A stretch of DNA of 64,000 bases from Embiotoca jacksoni (lineage: Eukaryota > Chordata > Actinopteri > Embiotocidae). Position numbers and translations under genes: made by a program. The notes under the pieces were generated by a model. The model saw nothing but the letters and a program-made list of their open reading frames with translations, did no database searches and was not told the DNA's origin. Positions 35,701 to 48,525 of this stretch are shown piece by piece. The stretch's first letter is position 1. Each line of letters starts with the position of its first letter. The stretch covers positions 5,887,412 to 5,951,411 of the forward strand of contig JAKOON010000012.1 of NCBI GenBank assembly GCA_022577435.1. The letters are read 5' to 3'.

Positions 35701-37981
35701 TATATGTAGCACATGTTTGTGTCGAAATTACCTTTTAAATGTGTGACTAATATCTCTGAATATTCCCGTATTGAAGTGGAGCCTATAAACTTGTATTCAT
35801 AGAGGAAAGCAGATGAAGTAGGACAAATATGAAAACAAAGCATAGAATAAATCTGGTGTGAAGTGCGACTGTCATGTCAAATGTCATTTGTTTGGTACAA
35901 TAGAAATGAATTCTGACTTTCTACCCGTTTCTCTCCTTCACCAGGATGTTCTACATGGTGGCAGTCTTCTTCGTGTTCAGGATGCGTTTCTATGCGGCGT
36001 GGTGTGGCGCTGAGGCTGGTTGTATCAGTGCAGGTCTGGGCTGCTATCCAGAAAATGCACTTTCCAAACCTGGAGGAGGACCCACTGTCAACTACAGGTA
36101 CAACTACAGGTATACTATCACAGGTATCAAAGGATGCATCAGTATTCACACTTGTGTGAATCAGATAAATGTCATAAAAGTTGATATTTTTCCCGTTGAA
36201 AGAATATATTTATGTCTGTTTGGTTTCTGTTTTCTTTCTTGCTTCCAGTTCTGATCAGACCACCGATGAGACATATGACTTCAAAACCATCCAGAACATC
36301 GACTGTTACAACACGGACTTCTGCGTGAAGGTCCGACATGGCATGCGTTACTGGAACATGACAGTGCAATGGTGGCTCCATCACTACATCTACCCCAACG
36401 CCCCCTTCAAGGCCTACACACTCAGGTTAGTACAGCAGGTTGGTAGTTTACAAGAAGAGATCCCTGTGTGTTGTATAGTTTACAAGAAGAGATCCTTTTG
36501 AGGTGTACAGTATATGGGAACCTGTGCAAAAATTTGCAATTTAATGACTGCATCCCTGAGGTAACAACAAGCATGTCCAGATTTTAAACTGTGTTCTAGT
36601 CATTCTCTTTTTACTACTAAACTTGGATCACAAATATTTATGATCAGCAGGGGAGCTCCTAAATACAAAAAAAAAAAAATCTTCTTACCTTTTCAGCACA
36701 TTTTGCTGGCTAATAAAATATTAAAGAGTGAGTCTGGCAATATTCTACATATCATTGTTTTACAAATCCCCTGAGAAGCACCCAGAACCAGCCATTTCTT
36801 AGTTCATCTCTCTGAATTTTACTACTACACTAGCTCTCTTTTCCCTGTCGGTTTTATTCCAACTTAAATTATAAGTCTTTAAAAATTGGTTGCATTTATA
36901 TATAATATTATTTGTTCAAAAGACTAAATTATTTTCTATCAGCTACAACTAGATGCTGTAGCTTGTAGCAACAAAAACAGGAGTAAATGGTGTATTTTTG
37001 GGACCATTTTTTTTTTAGCCTTGGTTTTAGGGATTTATAGCAGTAGGACTGTGTGGGATTGAATAAAGATAAACCAAAGTGCCTACTATATTAGTGTTCA
37101 TCGTAATAAACGTTCACAGTTCAACAGTGTGGCTCATTGATGTGTTTTATTCGGGGTTTTTTTAACCACAGTGGAAGTTAATGGCACAAAGCTGTAATAT
37201 AATAAGCTATATCAGGTGCTGTCTAAATAAAGAAAAATGACTGAGTAGCACCAGTTCATTGTTGATTTTGGCCTTTAATGGAATATGTTGACAATAACAA
37301 AAATACACAAAACTGTTCAAATCCTGGCAAAAAAAAAAAAAAAATGCAGTTTTTGTAAAATTCCAGAAAAACACATCTTGATTACTTCATGTCTCACCAC
37401 AGACATTAAATACCCCCTTTGCGTAGAGTGAAATGTGTAGGTCTAAATTTTAAAACGTCTATGAACTCTTTGTACACGACCCATCCTCATCTTGCCTCAG
37501 CGTCATAATATATTTTATAACAGAAGACAGAAAGCTGCACCATGACGTGTCTGTAATACTTCTCCCTCTCTGCTCTCTGTCTGTTGCTCTCAGGGCTGGA
37601 TGGACCATGTTCATCAGCGCCTACTGGCATGGACTGCATGCTGGCTACTACCTCTCCTTCCTCACCATTCCCCTCTGCATCGCTGCAGAGTCTGCCATGG
37701 AGGCTACTGTCCGAGCTAAACTGGGTCCTCGTGGACAGAACATCTTCGACTGGGTTCACTGGTTCCTGAAGATGAGGGCCTACGACTACATGTGCATGGG
37801 CTTCGTGCTGCTGAAGGCCTCTGACACCATCAACTACTGGATGTCCATCTACTTTATCATGCACATCATCGCTGTTTGCTGTATAATAGTGGGCACGGTC
37901 CTGAAGGGAGGGAAGAGAGAAGGGAGGAGAGGGGAGAAGATGGAGAACGTGGAAGAGAAAACTGGAGATAAAACAGACTGA
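32765..37981 (+). CDS. mboat7: mboat7, lysophosphatidylinositol acyltransferase 1
   Basis: Coding exons 32765-32840, 33715-33844, 34303-34429, 34569-34725, 35142-35337, 35945-36097, 36249-36425, 37594-37981 join to 467 aa; human MBOAT7 is 472. The enzyme transfers arachidonoyl-CoA to lysophosphatidylinositol in ER membranes. Family marks: SPEELVYLGIL start, TPFANAVQLLLTLK, YSYCYVGIMTGPFFRY, DYMCMGFVLL. The MBOAT active-site Asn is in RYWNMTVQWW (about N316) and the His in SAYWHGLH (about H351). Several hydrophobic membrane segments are present and the C-terminus is basic (GGKREGRRGE). Exon 6 has tandem donors 12 nt apart (ends 36097 or 36109), both in frame, the longer adding RYNY. Start codon and N-terminus match vertebrate MBOAT7. 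Confidence 0.97.
36444..36495. repeat. 20-bp direct repeat in an mboat7 intron
   Basis: TAGTTTACAAGAAGAGATCC occurs at 36444-36463 and again at 36476-36495, starting about 20 bp after the exon 7 donor. A small local duplication. Confidence 0.9.
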
Positions 37982-38514
37982 ATGGAGGTACAGAAAAGGT
38001 TGGATCATTTTCGGGACAGGAGAAGGAGCTCTTTCAAGACGAGAATTTCAAACACTGATCGCACCATCACTCATCTTTCTACCAACAAACATCACGCAGG
38101 TCCAGGACGATTTCTTTTAAGAAAAATACAACTCGATTTTATTGAAAATACAGAAAATAGTGTGACTTATAAAACTCGATAGAAGGGAACCACTGGAGAT
38201 ATTTTGTATACGTACTGTGAACATTAAGGGGGGAATGTTTGAGCTCAATGAATGTTACTTTTGTAGAGTGAGAGGCAGCTGAGTTGTAAACAGTTAAATC
38301 TCGTCTCAGCTGTGCGAATGTCCGGTTTTAAAGCTATTGTGAGGAACTTTTACCTATAAATGCACATTTGTTATGTTCAAAATTGCTCACACAATCTTAT
38401 CACCGATCATGGCCGAATATATCTCTGGATTTGACCGTATGCAGAGTTTGTAAATATCTGGTAAGACATTCCCACACTAGGGGTCTGAATTCATACTGGG
38501 CATGCACACTAGAG

Positions 38515-38747
38515 CAAGGGTCTCCAACCTTGTTTCCTCTGAGACCTACTTTGACAAAAGGAAATTGTCTGAGAGCTACTCATGTAGCTTTCGAACACTG
38601 TAACACTTATTCACATAGGTGAGCTCCACCAAACCAGTTAAATAAGCTTCTTTTATGTGAACAATAACAAATTGATATACAACATACACATACTTAACCA
38701 CCGGGTAGCTACTGGGTAGCTTGCGAGCTTCTGGTTGGAGACCCCTG
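38515..38747. mobile_element. Non-autonomous hAT (Charlie-like) element, 233 bp
   Basis: Left terminus CAAGGGTCTCCAACC and right terminus GGTTGGAGACCCCTG, whose reverse complement is CAGGGGTCTCCAACC (14 of 15 match). The flanking 8-bp duplications are CACTAGAG (38507-38514) and TACTAGAG (38748-38755), 7 of 8 identical. The terminal form and 8-bp target length are those of hAT-Charlie elements. No transposase frame is present. Confidence 0.85.
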
Positions 38748-39758
38748 TACTAGAGAATTCAAATCCAGCCAACTTCCAGTTAAGCCCCATGCTTAAAAAG
38801 GGGGAAAGAAATTATTAAATTGTGCATCTCCAAACCAAATGTTTCGGACCAAATGGATCAAATTCTCCAGTGAACAAAGTCATTTTATGGTGGTTGTGAC
38901 GCTCCAAACAATTTATCCTCCATTTCACAGCTGCAACAGTAGCAGTGGAGAAGGCTATAGCGAACCCTGTGATGGCGACAGTCTTTGTAAATGCTCTCTG
39001 AAGAAGATACAATTTCCATTCTGCAGGTTTAAACATTTTGGAGCTGTATTTATAGCCAAAATAAGGCAGTTTACATGTCAAGTTACCGTTTTATAGTTGG
39101 GTGTGTCATAATTATCTTGCAATTAATTAAAAGACAAACAAAGCGATATAACTGGTGCACCATAACGTTTCCATAATCAACAAAGCATTCCAAGACATGA
39201 TGGTGGACTGTAAATGTTACTGCCTGTATTGGTAGGAAGAATGAATAGATTGTGATAGAACTAATTAAATGATGGTGTCTATATTAAGGCTCAGCTATCC
39301 CAACCTGTATGATAACAGCATTAGTTCAATTCTAAGTTTAAAGGAGGAAATTAAGGTCCAGATTACATTTCTATTTCAGTCTAATGACACGAGGACCAGG
39401 ATAAGTGATTTAATAAGACAATGTATTTTGTTGCTCATTTTATTGGCTGAGCTTTTCTGTGCTTTGGCTTACTCCATAGAATCCTGTGAATCAGACATGT
39501 TTCTCTGTTTCGCCTCACTGTTCTGCCTGTAATCGTAAGCAACTCAGATCATATCAGGAACACGTGCTCTTGACATCTCTGCAGCAGTGTTGTGTCCTGT
39601 GACGAGTGCACCATGTGAAAGATAGCAACAGTCCATTCACTGCCAAAATGTCTGTACTGCCATCACGTACCATTCAGGGTTGGGACTAAACACTTGATAC
39701 AAAAAGTGTCGTGTCACGAATACAAGCTGCCGATGAAAATCATGAATAACAGCACAGC

Positions 39759-40024
39759 TAGGGCTCGGCGATATTATCAAATCATTATCACATTGTTAAT
39801 GTCACACACGTTATTTTACGATGTACAAATTTGTCACAATATTTAGAAAACCTAAATCTTTATTGACATAATCCAGTTTCCGTTAAAAGCAATAAACTTA
39901 GACCAAACTTAAAATTGTTTTTTAAAATTTGTTCAAACAGTATTAATTTCTGGAATCAGAATTAAAACAACAGCCGTCATTAAAAAGTAAATTATTGATA
40001 ATATTGAATTATCTCCGAGCCCTA
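39759..40024. mobile_element. Non-autonomous hAT element, 266 bp
   Basis: Left end TAGGGCTCGGCGATATTATC, right end ATCTCCGAGCCCTA (reverse complement TAGGGCTCGGAGAT), the terminal form of abundant fish hAT elements. The flanks AGCACAGC (39751-39758) and ACCACAGT (40025-40032) agree at 6 of 8 bases, a decayed target duplication. AT-rich interior with no coding capacity. Confidence 0.7.
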
Positions 40025-41143
40025 ACCACAGTAAACTGTTTACAGTTTGGAAACATGTTGAGTTGTTTCACTCCCTCTTGTCTCACACTGTGACAACTGT
40101 TATATTTCTGTTTAATATGAGCATGACTAGGAGCAGTATCTAAAGGTTTTATCTTTCCAATGTGTTTCTGTTCTCTAAATCCTACACAGAACCGAGATCA
40201 TTTGAATTACAAATTGAATTTGTGTTAACCTGTTTTATCCTCTCTCTGTGCCAAAACTTTACCCTCCGAGAAATGGTTTCCTTCTGTTTTTATTATTGCA
40301 CGGTGATAATTGTATTAGACCTTTTGTTAACTGCTCATCTCGGGACTTCTTCTTTTTTCTGCCTTTTGTTTGGTCCATGTTTTTATCTTTGGCTTTAAAT
40401 GCTGCACCAGCTGTAACACTCCCTGCTTTGTGTTACCTGTGGAATACATATCAGCATTTCCTCACCAGTGTTACTCACTTTGTCTTTTGTTTTTTAAAGA
40501 CTACATGATATAATTGTCTCGATATGATTAATCATTTATTATAATGATTTATGTGCAAAACATCAGGATTAAGGTGGTAAAAAGGCTTTTGTCATCAGGG
40601 AAATAATTAACTCTGCAGCAGAGTGATCACAAACATACCTGCTTAGTTACCTCACAACAAGCTTTGAACTGGTGTATGTAGTTAACTACATCCTTTGATA
40701 AACCTTTTATTTTGTTGCTTGTGAAATCATTAACTTCATTAACACGAATATGTTGCATTTCATTTCTTCCCATCACAGACCACAATTTAAATGAACCAAA
40801 ACGTTCCTTTTTCCAGTTCAAACAAAGACATTTCTTTAAACCCCTCGATCACACAAATTACTGAACATGTTTGCTCTCAGTATGCTTCAGTTTTTTTCTT
40901 CTAGGTGGTGATTAGACCGCACAAACTGCAAATGAATGGTAACTCTCACCATGGAAATAATGGGTTAGCGCATACAAGGAAGTACCCGTGTGGTCATTTG
41001 CAAAGGGGATAAAGTCCATGAGAGGAGACAACAGGGAAGTGATTCAGGGATCGGTATCGTTCTTTTGTGAAGAGCAGGTTTTCTTAATTTGTTATATTTT
41101 GAACGTGTGACTATTAAATTTGGTTGCAGTGGAAAGCTGAGAA

Positions 41144-43882
41144 ATGACGAGTGAACTACAGAGACGAAGCTCAAGTAAGGTGTATGACTATTCTGAAGGT
41201 GTTTGTTTCTTCTGATTATATTTTTCTCGTACATACTGTACTTGTTTATTTTAAACACTTGGACAAACCTGAATTGTCCGCATATCTAAATAATGTCACT
41301 ATAGATATGGAATCATCTTTAAATCTGACTCGGTTGTCTTGACACGTCTTCCCTGGTCAGGTCTTGTGCTGTTTTTTGTTGTCTTTCACTCAGTTGCCGG
41401 GAGTGGTTACCCTGGTGACCAGCAGTCACTCAGGTTACGACGGGTTCCATCTGGAGTGTCCAATCAGAATTACCCACAGTTCAACTGGAGCTCGAGCCCT
41501 GCCGAGGAGGATGAGGCGGGCAGTAGTGGACCACCCCGGGACCTCAGGGGCGTCCCCATGCCCATGGCCCTGAAAAGAGCTATGCGGTATGAAACCTACC
41601 TCTGAGAGTTTTGGTGGCGAACTTTTGAAAATTCATTAGTGTAAGATCTACTCCACCAGAGGCTTAACGGAGGGAATCACTACTAACATATTAGGGAAGG
41701 TAATAGATTGACCCCAGATTGGAAGTTGGGAGACTAGGCTCCGTATGTTGACCAGAGATGAAAAACATATTCCATGTCTGTCACTTAATAATCTGATCTC
41801 TCATTATCTTTGATAAATAAAACGCCATCTCGTAATTCACTACACTGAGAGGTTTTGATACTTGGTCTGGTCTTTGTAACTTCATATAACTTTACTTTGT
41901 CTTTGGATTTGGCATTATAGCACATAATTAGAAATGTACAAAGTGAACAGTCTCAAAACAACTGTTGTTCTTAAATATATTGGAAATTATTAGGACATTT
42001 TTAATTACAGACATGTAAAATTGTTACTAGTAATACGTTAATTAAACTATAGTTACTGCAGAGTTTAAAAAGCGGTTTTAAAATCGTGTCCATTACAGGC
42101 AGGTGCAGGAAATGCAGGTGCCTGTGGTTTCCAGCGTGGAGTCCAGGAAACGAAACAGGATCAAATATCTGCGTAAACTCAAAAACAATGGCAGAGAATT
42201 TCTTTACTTTGTGACACTGTGGAACAAGTCCTTGCAAAAGATTGGAGGTATGCATTCAGTTTGTCATTTCAAATGGACATGAACACATATTGTATTACAC
42301 ATACTGTAAACTTCATGCATAATGCTTTGCATTATGAACTAAAGTGTAGCCCTTTGCCTCCACAGGGAACTTTGGAGGTGGCGTCCAGTCTTACTTCCTG
42401 TTCCTGCGATTCTTGGTGGTCCTCAATTTTGTTTCCTTCTTGCTGATTGCTGGATTTGTCCTCATCCCCAGCATTGTCTTCAGATCTGTGGGGGTCAGCC
42501 TTGTAACCAGTGAAGGTAACAGTGTGTCAGTTCACAACTTTTTATTTCGCTTTAAATTGAAGCCAGTGGTACGTAATGTTTCTTCATATCCACCTTATTT
42601 CCTATGTTCTCATCTTTTAGCACAAGTCTGTCCAATAAAAAGAAGACGCCTTCTCACAGTGTGATGCAACAGTTTCCAGGCAACAGCCCTGCCGTAGAGG
42701 CTGGGTCGTTTCGTAGGAGTAAATGTAGAGACAGCGGTATTCCCTTCAGAAATAAAAATGAATTTCTCACCTGTGCTAGATCAGAAGATTTAGTCCCAAA
42801 ACGAGATCTAAATAAAAAGGGAATTACATGATATTTTCTGTAAGTGTGTCAAATGTAGAAGATACAGTGTTGAAACATTTAATCATGCACAACCAAGATT
42901 TTAAGCTACTTTTCTGGCCTCACTTTTTCTCCAACCCTTAAGAAAAGGATGTATCACTATTTCCCAACGGTGGATTTCTCATCTTATCAAAGAAACCCCT
43001 TTGATTTCCTTAAGCTGTATGTGGAAGCTGGTTTTATCTAGATGACTGTGTAGGGATTAATACTTTCTGTCTTTGCTATCATGTAAGCCACAGGACTGCA
43101 TTTTGCCTCCACTGCAGCTTTTCCGTCTCCTTTTTATGTCTCTTTTTCTTACTTTTATTTGTTGAAGAAGGATCATAAATCCTTGAGGCAACAGCATTAC
43201 CTTTATCTTCAGTAAGCACTGATATTGTACACTAATGCTGATCCTAAAGCTTTTTCCTTACCATGTTTTCCAGGTCCAGAGGAATGCATAATGTATGACC
43301 CTAATCCTCAAGGCTTGGTGGTGTTTTATAAATACTTCCTCGACTTACTTTCAGGAACGGTGAGGAACTGCAGTATCACAATGCTGTGTAAAGACATGAC
43401 ACTTACAGAACATATAGCCTTATATACAGAATATAATGGTGTGCAAAAATTCAAGGCACTTTCGATTCCTATCTATCGTGCAGTACCATCAGAGAGGCAT
43501 CTGATTGGTCCCAAATTAATTTACCCCAAACATTACTCAGTCACAAAGAACTAACAAGTTGTGCAAGGAGTCCTGCAACAGGTGCTCCCATTATATTCCT
43601 TGCTGATGAGAGTTATTTACATCTTATATGTACATTTAGGTGTGTCACACAGGCTTAGTGACTGTCCTCTCCACTATATGCAGGGTTTTATGGAGTATTC
43701 GTACCTGTTTTATGGCTACTACAACAACACAAAGCTGGAGGACAGAAGCTTCTCCTACAACATCCCCCTTGCCTACCTCTTCACTGCTGTCTTCTACTTT
43801 GCCTTTTGTCTCCTTTGCATCATAGTACGGTCAGTCCCTCAACAAACACCAGCAGGTTCAGTCTTAAAAATCAAGATCTAGC

Positions 43883-43962
<80 letters not shown>

Positions 43963-46900
43963 CCTGTCTCCATGCTGGTTCAGATCATTTATTTGAGTAA
44001 ACAGAATGACATTTAAAAGTCCAAAGTTCAGTCACCTTGACTTGTATCTGCATTCTTTCCTCTGACTGGCTGCTCGCAACACAGCATGGGGATTGCAGCT
44101 CGAGTTGCTGTGGCAACGGTAGGCAGCACTGTGGGCAACTACAGCATGATCGTGTTCACTGAATGGGACTACGGTTGCCTGGGAGACAAAGCTACCAAAC
44201 TGAAGCAGAAAAATGTTCACTACCAGCTACAGGTCAGAAGGGATCTACCCTACTTAACAGGATGAAGGACAGTAAAAAGAGAAATGTGATGGACATGTGG
44301 CAGCTTTTATCTCTACTGCACAGTTTTATATAATAATTCCTCATAAGTGTGTACATATATAATATTATATCTAATAATTCCTCATAAGTGTATACATTTC
44401 GGTGCCACCTCACCTGCTCTCCCTTGTCTCCGTCTGCCAGGTGGATCTAGAGGAGGAGAGCATAAAGAAACGGGCTGCTGCTCTGACATTGGGTCAAAAA
44501 ATAATTTTACACTCTCTGCGTGTATTTATGGGTTTTATTGCACTGGTGCTCATTGTAGCAGCCTTCTACGGCATCTTTGTAGCCACCAACTTCAGCCAGG
44601 TAAATGATGTAAAAGTAGCGTGATGACGCCGATGTGGTCTTGTTCGAGTCTTCAGTGACCGTTTGTCTCTCGTTTCTGCTAAACAGCAAAAGACTGGGCA
44701 GAATGGCTTCCTTGGTTTGTTTTTCGAGTATTTACCATCCATTGTCATCACCACTGGAAACTTCCTGGTGCCCCTGCTTTGTGACCAGATTGCCTTAATA
44801 GAACGATATTCCCCCAGCACGACTGTCATAGTGGCACTGTTAAGGTTTGTACCGGTCGGTCTGTGAGAGTGATTATGTGAGATCATTTGCATTTAATTTG
44901 TTTGTGTTTGATAAGGCAGGAAAAAGCTGAGAAATCACAAAATTATGCCACAAAACCTGCTACAAAAGGAAGAAATTGGTGTCATCTGAAGTTGAACGAT
45001 TTACATGTTAGCAACTGAACACCCATGTGTGTACCTCAGGTTGTGTGAATACACTGTTACATCACTGATTCTGGGTGTGGTCAGAGGTGAAACAGCCTCA
45101 AATTTTTGTGAAACAAAGCTTTATAATCTGGTTTTCAATTTGTTGGAAAAATTACTCAAGAGGCTTGGTTCAAAATCAAACACATCGGACATTTATTCTT
45201 GCAAGAAGGAGCAACTACATGCACCCTCAACGAGAGGTGTCCAGCAGTGCTCCCCCCAGCATTTCTCTCCAGCAGGGCTCTCCAGCAGTCCTCCCCAACA
45301 GTCCTTGCCCCTGCCGGGCTCTACCCAGCCTAGTTTCCCCCAGCAGTCCCTCCGCAGTCCTCGTCTTCTCCTTGTCTTCTCCCGTAGGGCTTTCCTTAGG
45401 GCAGCTTTTATACAGTTGACAAACAGTTGACAGTCACCCCCATTCCCTTTGTATCTGCTTTCGTATGGTAATACAGAGTTGGTTGTAGGTCACAAGATAA
45501 GGACACCAGGAAGTCGTCAATTAGATGCGGAAAGAATCACTTGCAAATAAGACAGAAAACAAAGGAAACTTTTCGGAGCCTTCTTGACAAGAGACTTTCC
45601 AGAGCCACAATGCAAAACAACAGGAAGAGACAAATCCTTTTTTTTTCCATCACAATTGTCTTTCACACAGTTGCAAACCATATAATCCCCAATTTCTGTT
45701 CAATTATTGATCCATTAGTGCGAAATTACCCATTTCTCCTTTTATATCCAGGGCAGTGTTCCTGCGTCTGGTGAGTCTGGGCGTCCTCCTCTTCACCCTG
45801 TGGAATCAGATCACCTGCAATGGGGACACAAAAAGTGAAGATTGCAAACCGTGCCAATATAACCATAAAGAATATCCGGTAATTTTATTTCTTCTGTTTT
45901 TGAGAACATTTGGATCATTGAAAGATATTTCTTCAATTGTGCTGCATGCTGCACTGGTCTTTTAGCACCATGCACAGGACAGAGGGAGTCTCTGGTGTTT
46001 GACAAGAGCTGTTCTGAGAGAGAACTTCTGTTGTTTGTGTTCCCTGTCATGGCTTTGTTTACATGAGCAAAGAATTCAGTTTTCCAATTTGTTTTTGGAT
46101 CAACACACTGCAGATTACGCTCTGAGTCAGTGGGATCCCCTGAAGACTTCGGTAGATACAGCAACAGGCAAAAGACAGACAACTCATGGTAGCCAGTTTG
46201 CTTGTGGTTTACCAGAATAATAAAAAAAAAAGAACACACATTTATAATCTGTTAGTATATACTAAAGTGATGAACAGCAAAAAATAAAGAATCATGATGC
46301 TGGTACTAAGAAACGTTGCTGACCGTCTCTGTCTTTTGTAAATTGCCAAATGTCCACTCTAATAACAGCTACAACAACCCGTTTATATAGAAAAATATGT
46401 TAAGATTATAATGTGACTACCTTGAATGGCATGGTCATAACTTTACATAGCATCAACTTAAGTTAAATCTATGTTACATCTACACCTTGTAAGGTCTTTT
46501 TCTTCTTGTTTGTCTCCTAACGTAGTGCTGGGAAACACGTATGGGACAGGAGATGTACAAGCTGACACTGTTTGACCTCCTCATCAACATCGCTGTGCTC
46601 ATCCTGGTCGAATTTCCACGCAGGTACAAAACATTGTGCATAACATGAGTCTATATGAAACAAAATTGTACTGATGTGTACAGTACATTTTTGTATGTTT
46701 CTCAGGATGTTGGTGGACAACTGGTCCAATAAGCTGACTCAGTGGGTGGGTCGTCAGGAATTTGCAGTTCCCAACAATGTGCTTGGGTTGGTTTATGGTC
46801 AGACTGTGGTCTGGACAGGAGCTCTTTTTTGCCCTTTGTTGCCACTAATCAACACCATCAAGTTTGTCATTCTCTTCTACTGCAAGAAGGTGAAGTTGTA

Positions 46901-47805
46901 GCTTTACACCACCAACATTACACACAATGCCTGTTGGTTATGTCCTTACTCGTCTTTTGTGTCCCCACTTGTCCCTTTCCACCACAGATCACACTATTGC
47001 ACAATTGTCGGCCAGCTCTAAAGACGTTTCGCTCCACAACCTCCACCTTCTTTTTCCTGGTGGTGCTCCTGTTTGGTTGGGGATTGTCCACAATTGTCAT
47101 GATTTACAGCCTTGCTAAGTGAGTGCTGAATGCTATATTCTTCCTTGCTGCATGTTCCATGTTATGTCACACTGTTGAGGATGAATGTTTCCCTCTTTCC
47201 AAACAGGATCCATCCTTCTATGAGTTGTGGGCCTTTCCGTTTCTCCACTAGCATGTGGTCGATTGTTCTAACGTCTTTCGACAGTCTCTCCGAAGTTACA
47301 CAGGACTTTCTCTTCTTTATTGGCTCCCAGGCATTCTCCATCCCTCTTTTTGCATTATCATGGTGAGTGAACTTTCTGTTAGATCATTATGCTGGCATAT
47401 ACTGTGCAGTTTTGCCAACTCAAGTGTAAAATGCAGCCTGTATTTTATCTGCATATTACATGATTCTTCACTGTCATAATCTTTTCTCCCTGACAGTGTG
47501 GCGTTGTGCTACTTCATAGCTTTAGCTGCTGTCTATGGGAAAAGTGTCGCGTTGCTAAGAGCTCAACTTAAATTGGTGAGTTGTTGGCATTTACCATCAC
47601 AGTCTAGCGTACAGTTGAATTTTGTCCATACTTACGTTGGCCTGCGTGGTTCCCAATACTCATGCATTCAGTTTTACTAATAAAATTGAGGGTCTTTGGT
47701 TTGCAGGAGGGTCGTGACAAGCAGTTCCTGGTCAAGCAGATTGAGGACCTAAATCGGCACCTTCACATACCAAAACACAATGCAGGAGTACAGGATAGAA
47801 CATAA
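41144..47805 (+). CDS. tmc4: tmc4, transmembrane channel-like protein 4
   Basis: Sixteen coding exons: 41144-41174, 41394-41586, 42099-42247, 42366-42515, 43274-43359, 43684-43829, 44085-44232, 44441-44599, 44687-44844, 45752-45878, 46526-46623, 46706-46889, 46988-47118, 47207-47362, 47497-47575, 47707-47805. They join in frame to 697 aa; human TMC4 is about 712. It is a multipass membrane protein of the TMC family; TMC4 has been reported as a voltage-gated chloride channel. Marks: GNFGGGVQSYFLFLRFL (first TM), LWNQITCNGD, and the TMC signature CWETRMGQEMYKLTLFD at about residue 450, then LVYGQTVVWTGALFCPLLP. The N-terminus (MTSELQRRSS) comes from a short exon preceded by an acceptor at 41130, so a non-coding first exon lies upstream; this start is the least certain part. 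Position after mboat7 supports tmc4 over other TMCs. Confidence 0.93.
43884..43961. repeat. (GT)n microsatellite in tmc4 intron 6
   Basis: About 38 uninterrupted GT dinucleotides, starting about 55 bp after the exon 6 donor at 43830. Confidence 0.97.
44331..44397. repeat. Two-copy 41-bp tandem duplication in tmc4 intron 7
   Basis: TAATAATTCCTCATAAGTGT begins at 44331 and again at 44372, each followed by (G/A)TACAT. The copies are 41 bp apart. Confidence 0.85.
44845..45751 (+). other. tmc4 intron 9 with a C-rich CCAGCAG stretch
   Basis: No exon was recognised. At about 45240-45360 the motif CCAGCAG recurs at irregular 10-20 bp spacing in a C-rich strand, giving an open frame at 45005-45430 without domains. 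It could be a remnant of an inserted element, but no terminal repeats were identified. Confidence 0.4.
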
Positions 47806-47997
47806 CATACATGTGGGGTGGTGATTTGTTGAAAAACTGAAAATTAAAACCTGTTTGGCATTAATCTGCCTAAATTATATGGTTAAACTACATAAAGCCA
47901 TGAATAGAGTGCCTTTATCACGACTGCAAAGTTTCACCCATTTTGTCTGTCCATGAAAGTTGATTTGTTTGTCCTTTTTTTTTTTTCCACTTCATAT

Positions 47998-48003
47998 AAT
48001 AAA
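47998..48003 (+). terminator. tmc4: Candidate tmc4 poly(A) signal
   Basis: AATAAA 193 nt after the stop codon. An earlier ATTAAA at 47843-47848 is an alternative. Confidence 0.5.
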
Positions 48004-48352
48004 ATGAGAGAGATTATAGCGCCCTCTGGTGTCTCAATGGTGTTGTTGCGCCAACGTGTGGCTGATGTTTACTTCCTGTTTGGGTCTACTTGTTCCTGTG
48101 TGCTACTGCAGCCTCCTGCAAGAGGAAGTCTTCAACCACCAAGTTAGTGGCAGTGTTTCTGTCCAGTTTCAACCATAAAAAAAATGCTGAAAAGATAAGT
48201 TTGTTGTAATGGGAGAAAGTTAAGTGCCTCGACTGCTGCATAGTTCGCTTTAAATTAACGTTGGAAAGTAGTATATCTCGGCTAACGTTAGCCGAATTGC
48301 TAAAATAGAAGTTGACTTAACAGTGGCAGCCTTTTCTGTTTCTGCCTTCTTT

Positions 48353-48353
48353 T

Positions 48354-48384
<31 letters not shown>
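48353..48384. repeat. (TTG)n microsatellite
   Basis: About ten TTG/TGT trinucleotides, 140 bp upstream of the leng1 start codon. Confidence 0.9.
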
Positions 48385-48525
48385 AGTACTCGCCTGTCTT
48401 ATTATAGGCTAATTCTGTTTGTATGAACAAGTTGAGTGTTTTCTCCCTCTTCGGGGGGGTCACGGCTAACCTAAGGTAGCTGACCGCTAACGTACAGTAG
48501 CCTACAAACGGTCGCCAAGGCAACG

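Larger units (their letters stand above)
37982..41143. other. mboat7 3'UTR and mboat7-tmc4 intergenic region
   Basis: No coding exon was recognised. Plausible mboat7 poly(A) signals are ATTAAA at 38814-38819 or 39126-39131; no closer AATAAA was found. Two hAT-type elements lie at 38515-38747 and 39759-40024. The open frames at 38839-39096, 39269-39532 and 40162-40508 show no domains. Confidence 0.55.
47806..48525. other. tmc4-leng1 intergenic region
   Basis: Contains the likely tmc4 poly(A) signals (ATTAAA 47843-47848 and AATAAA 47998-48003), a TTG repeat (48353-48384) and GCTAAC-rich DNA that is probably the leng1 promoter. No coding exon was recognised. Confidence 0.6.
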
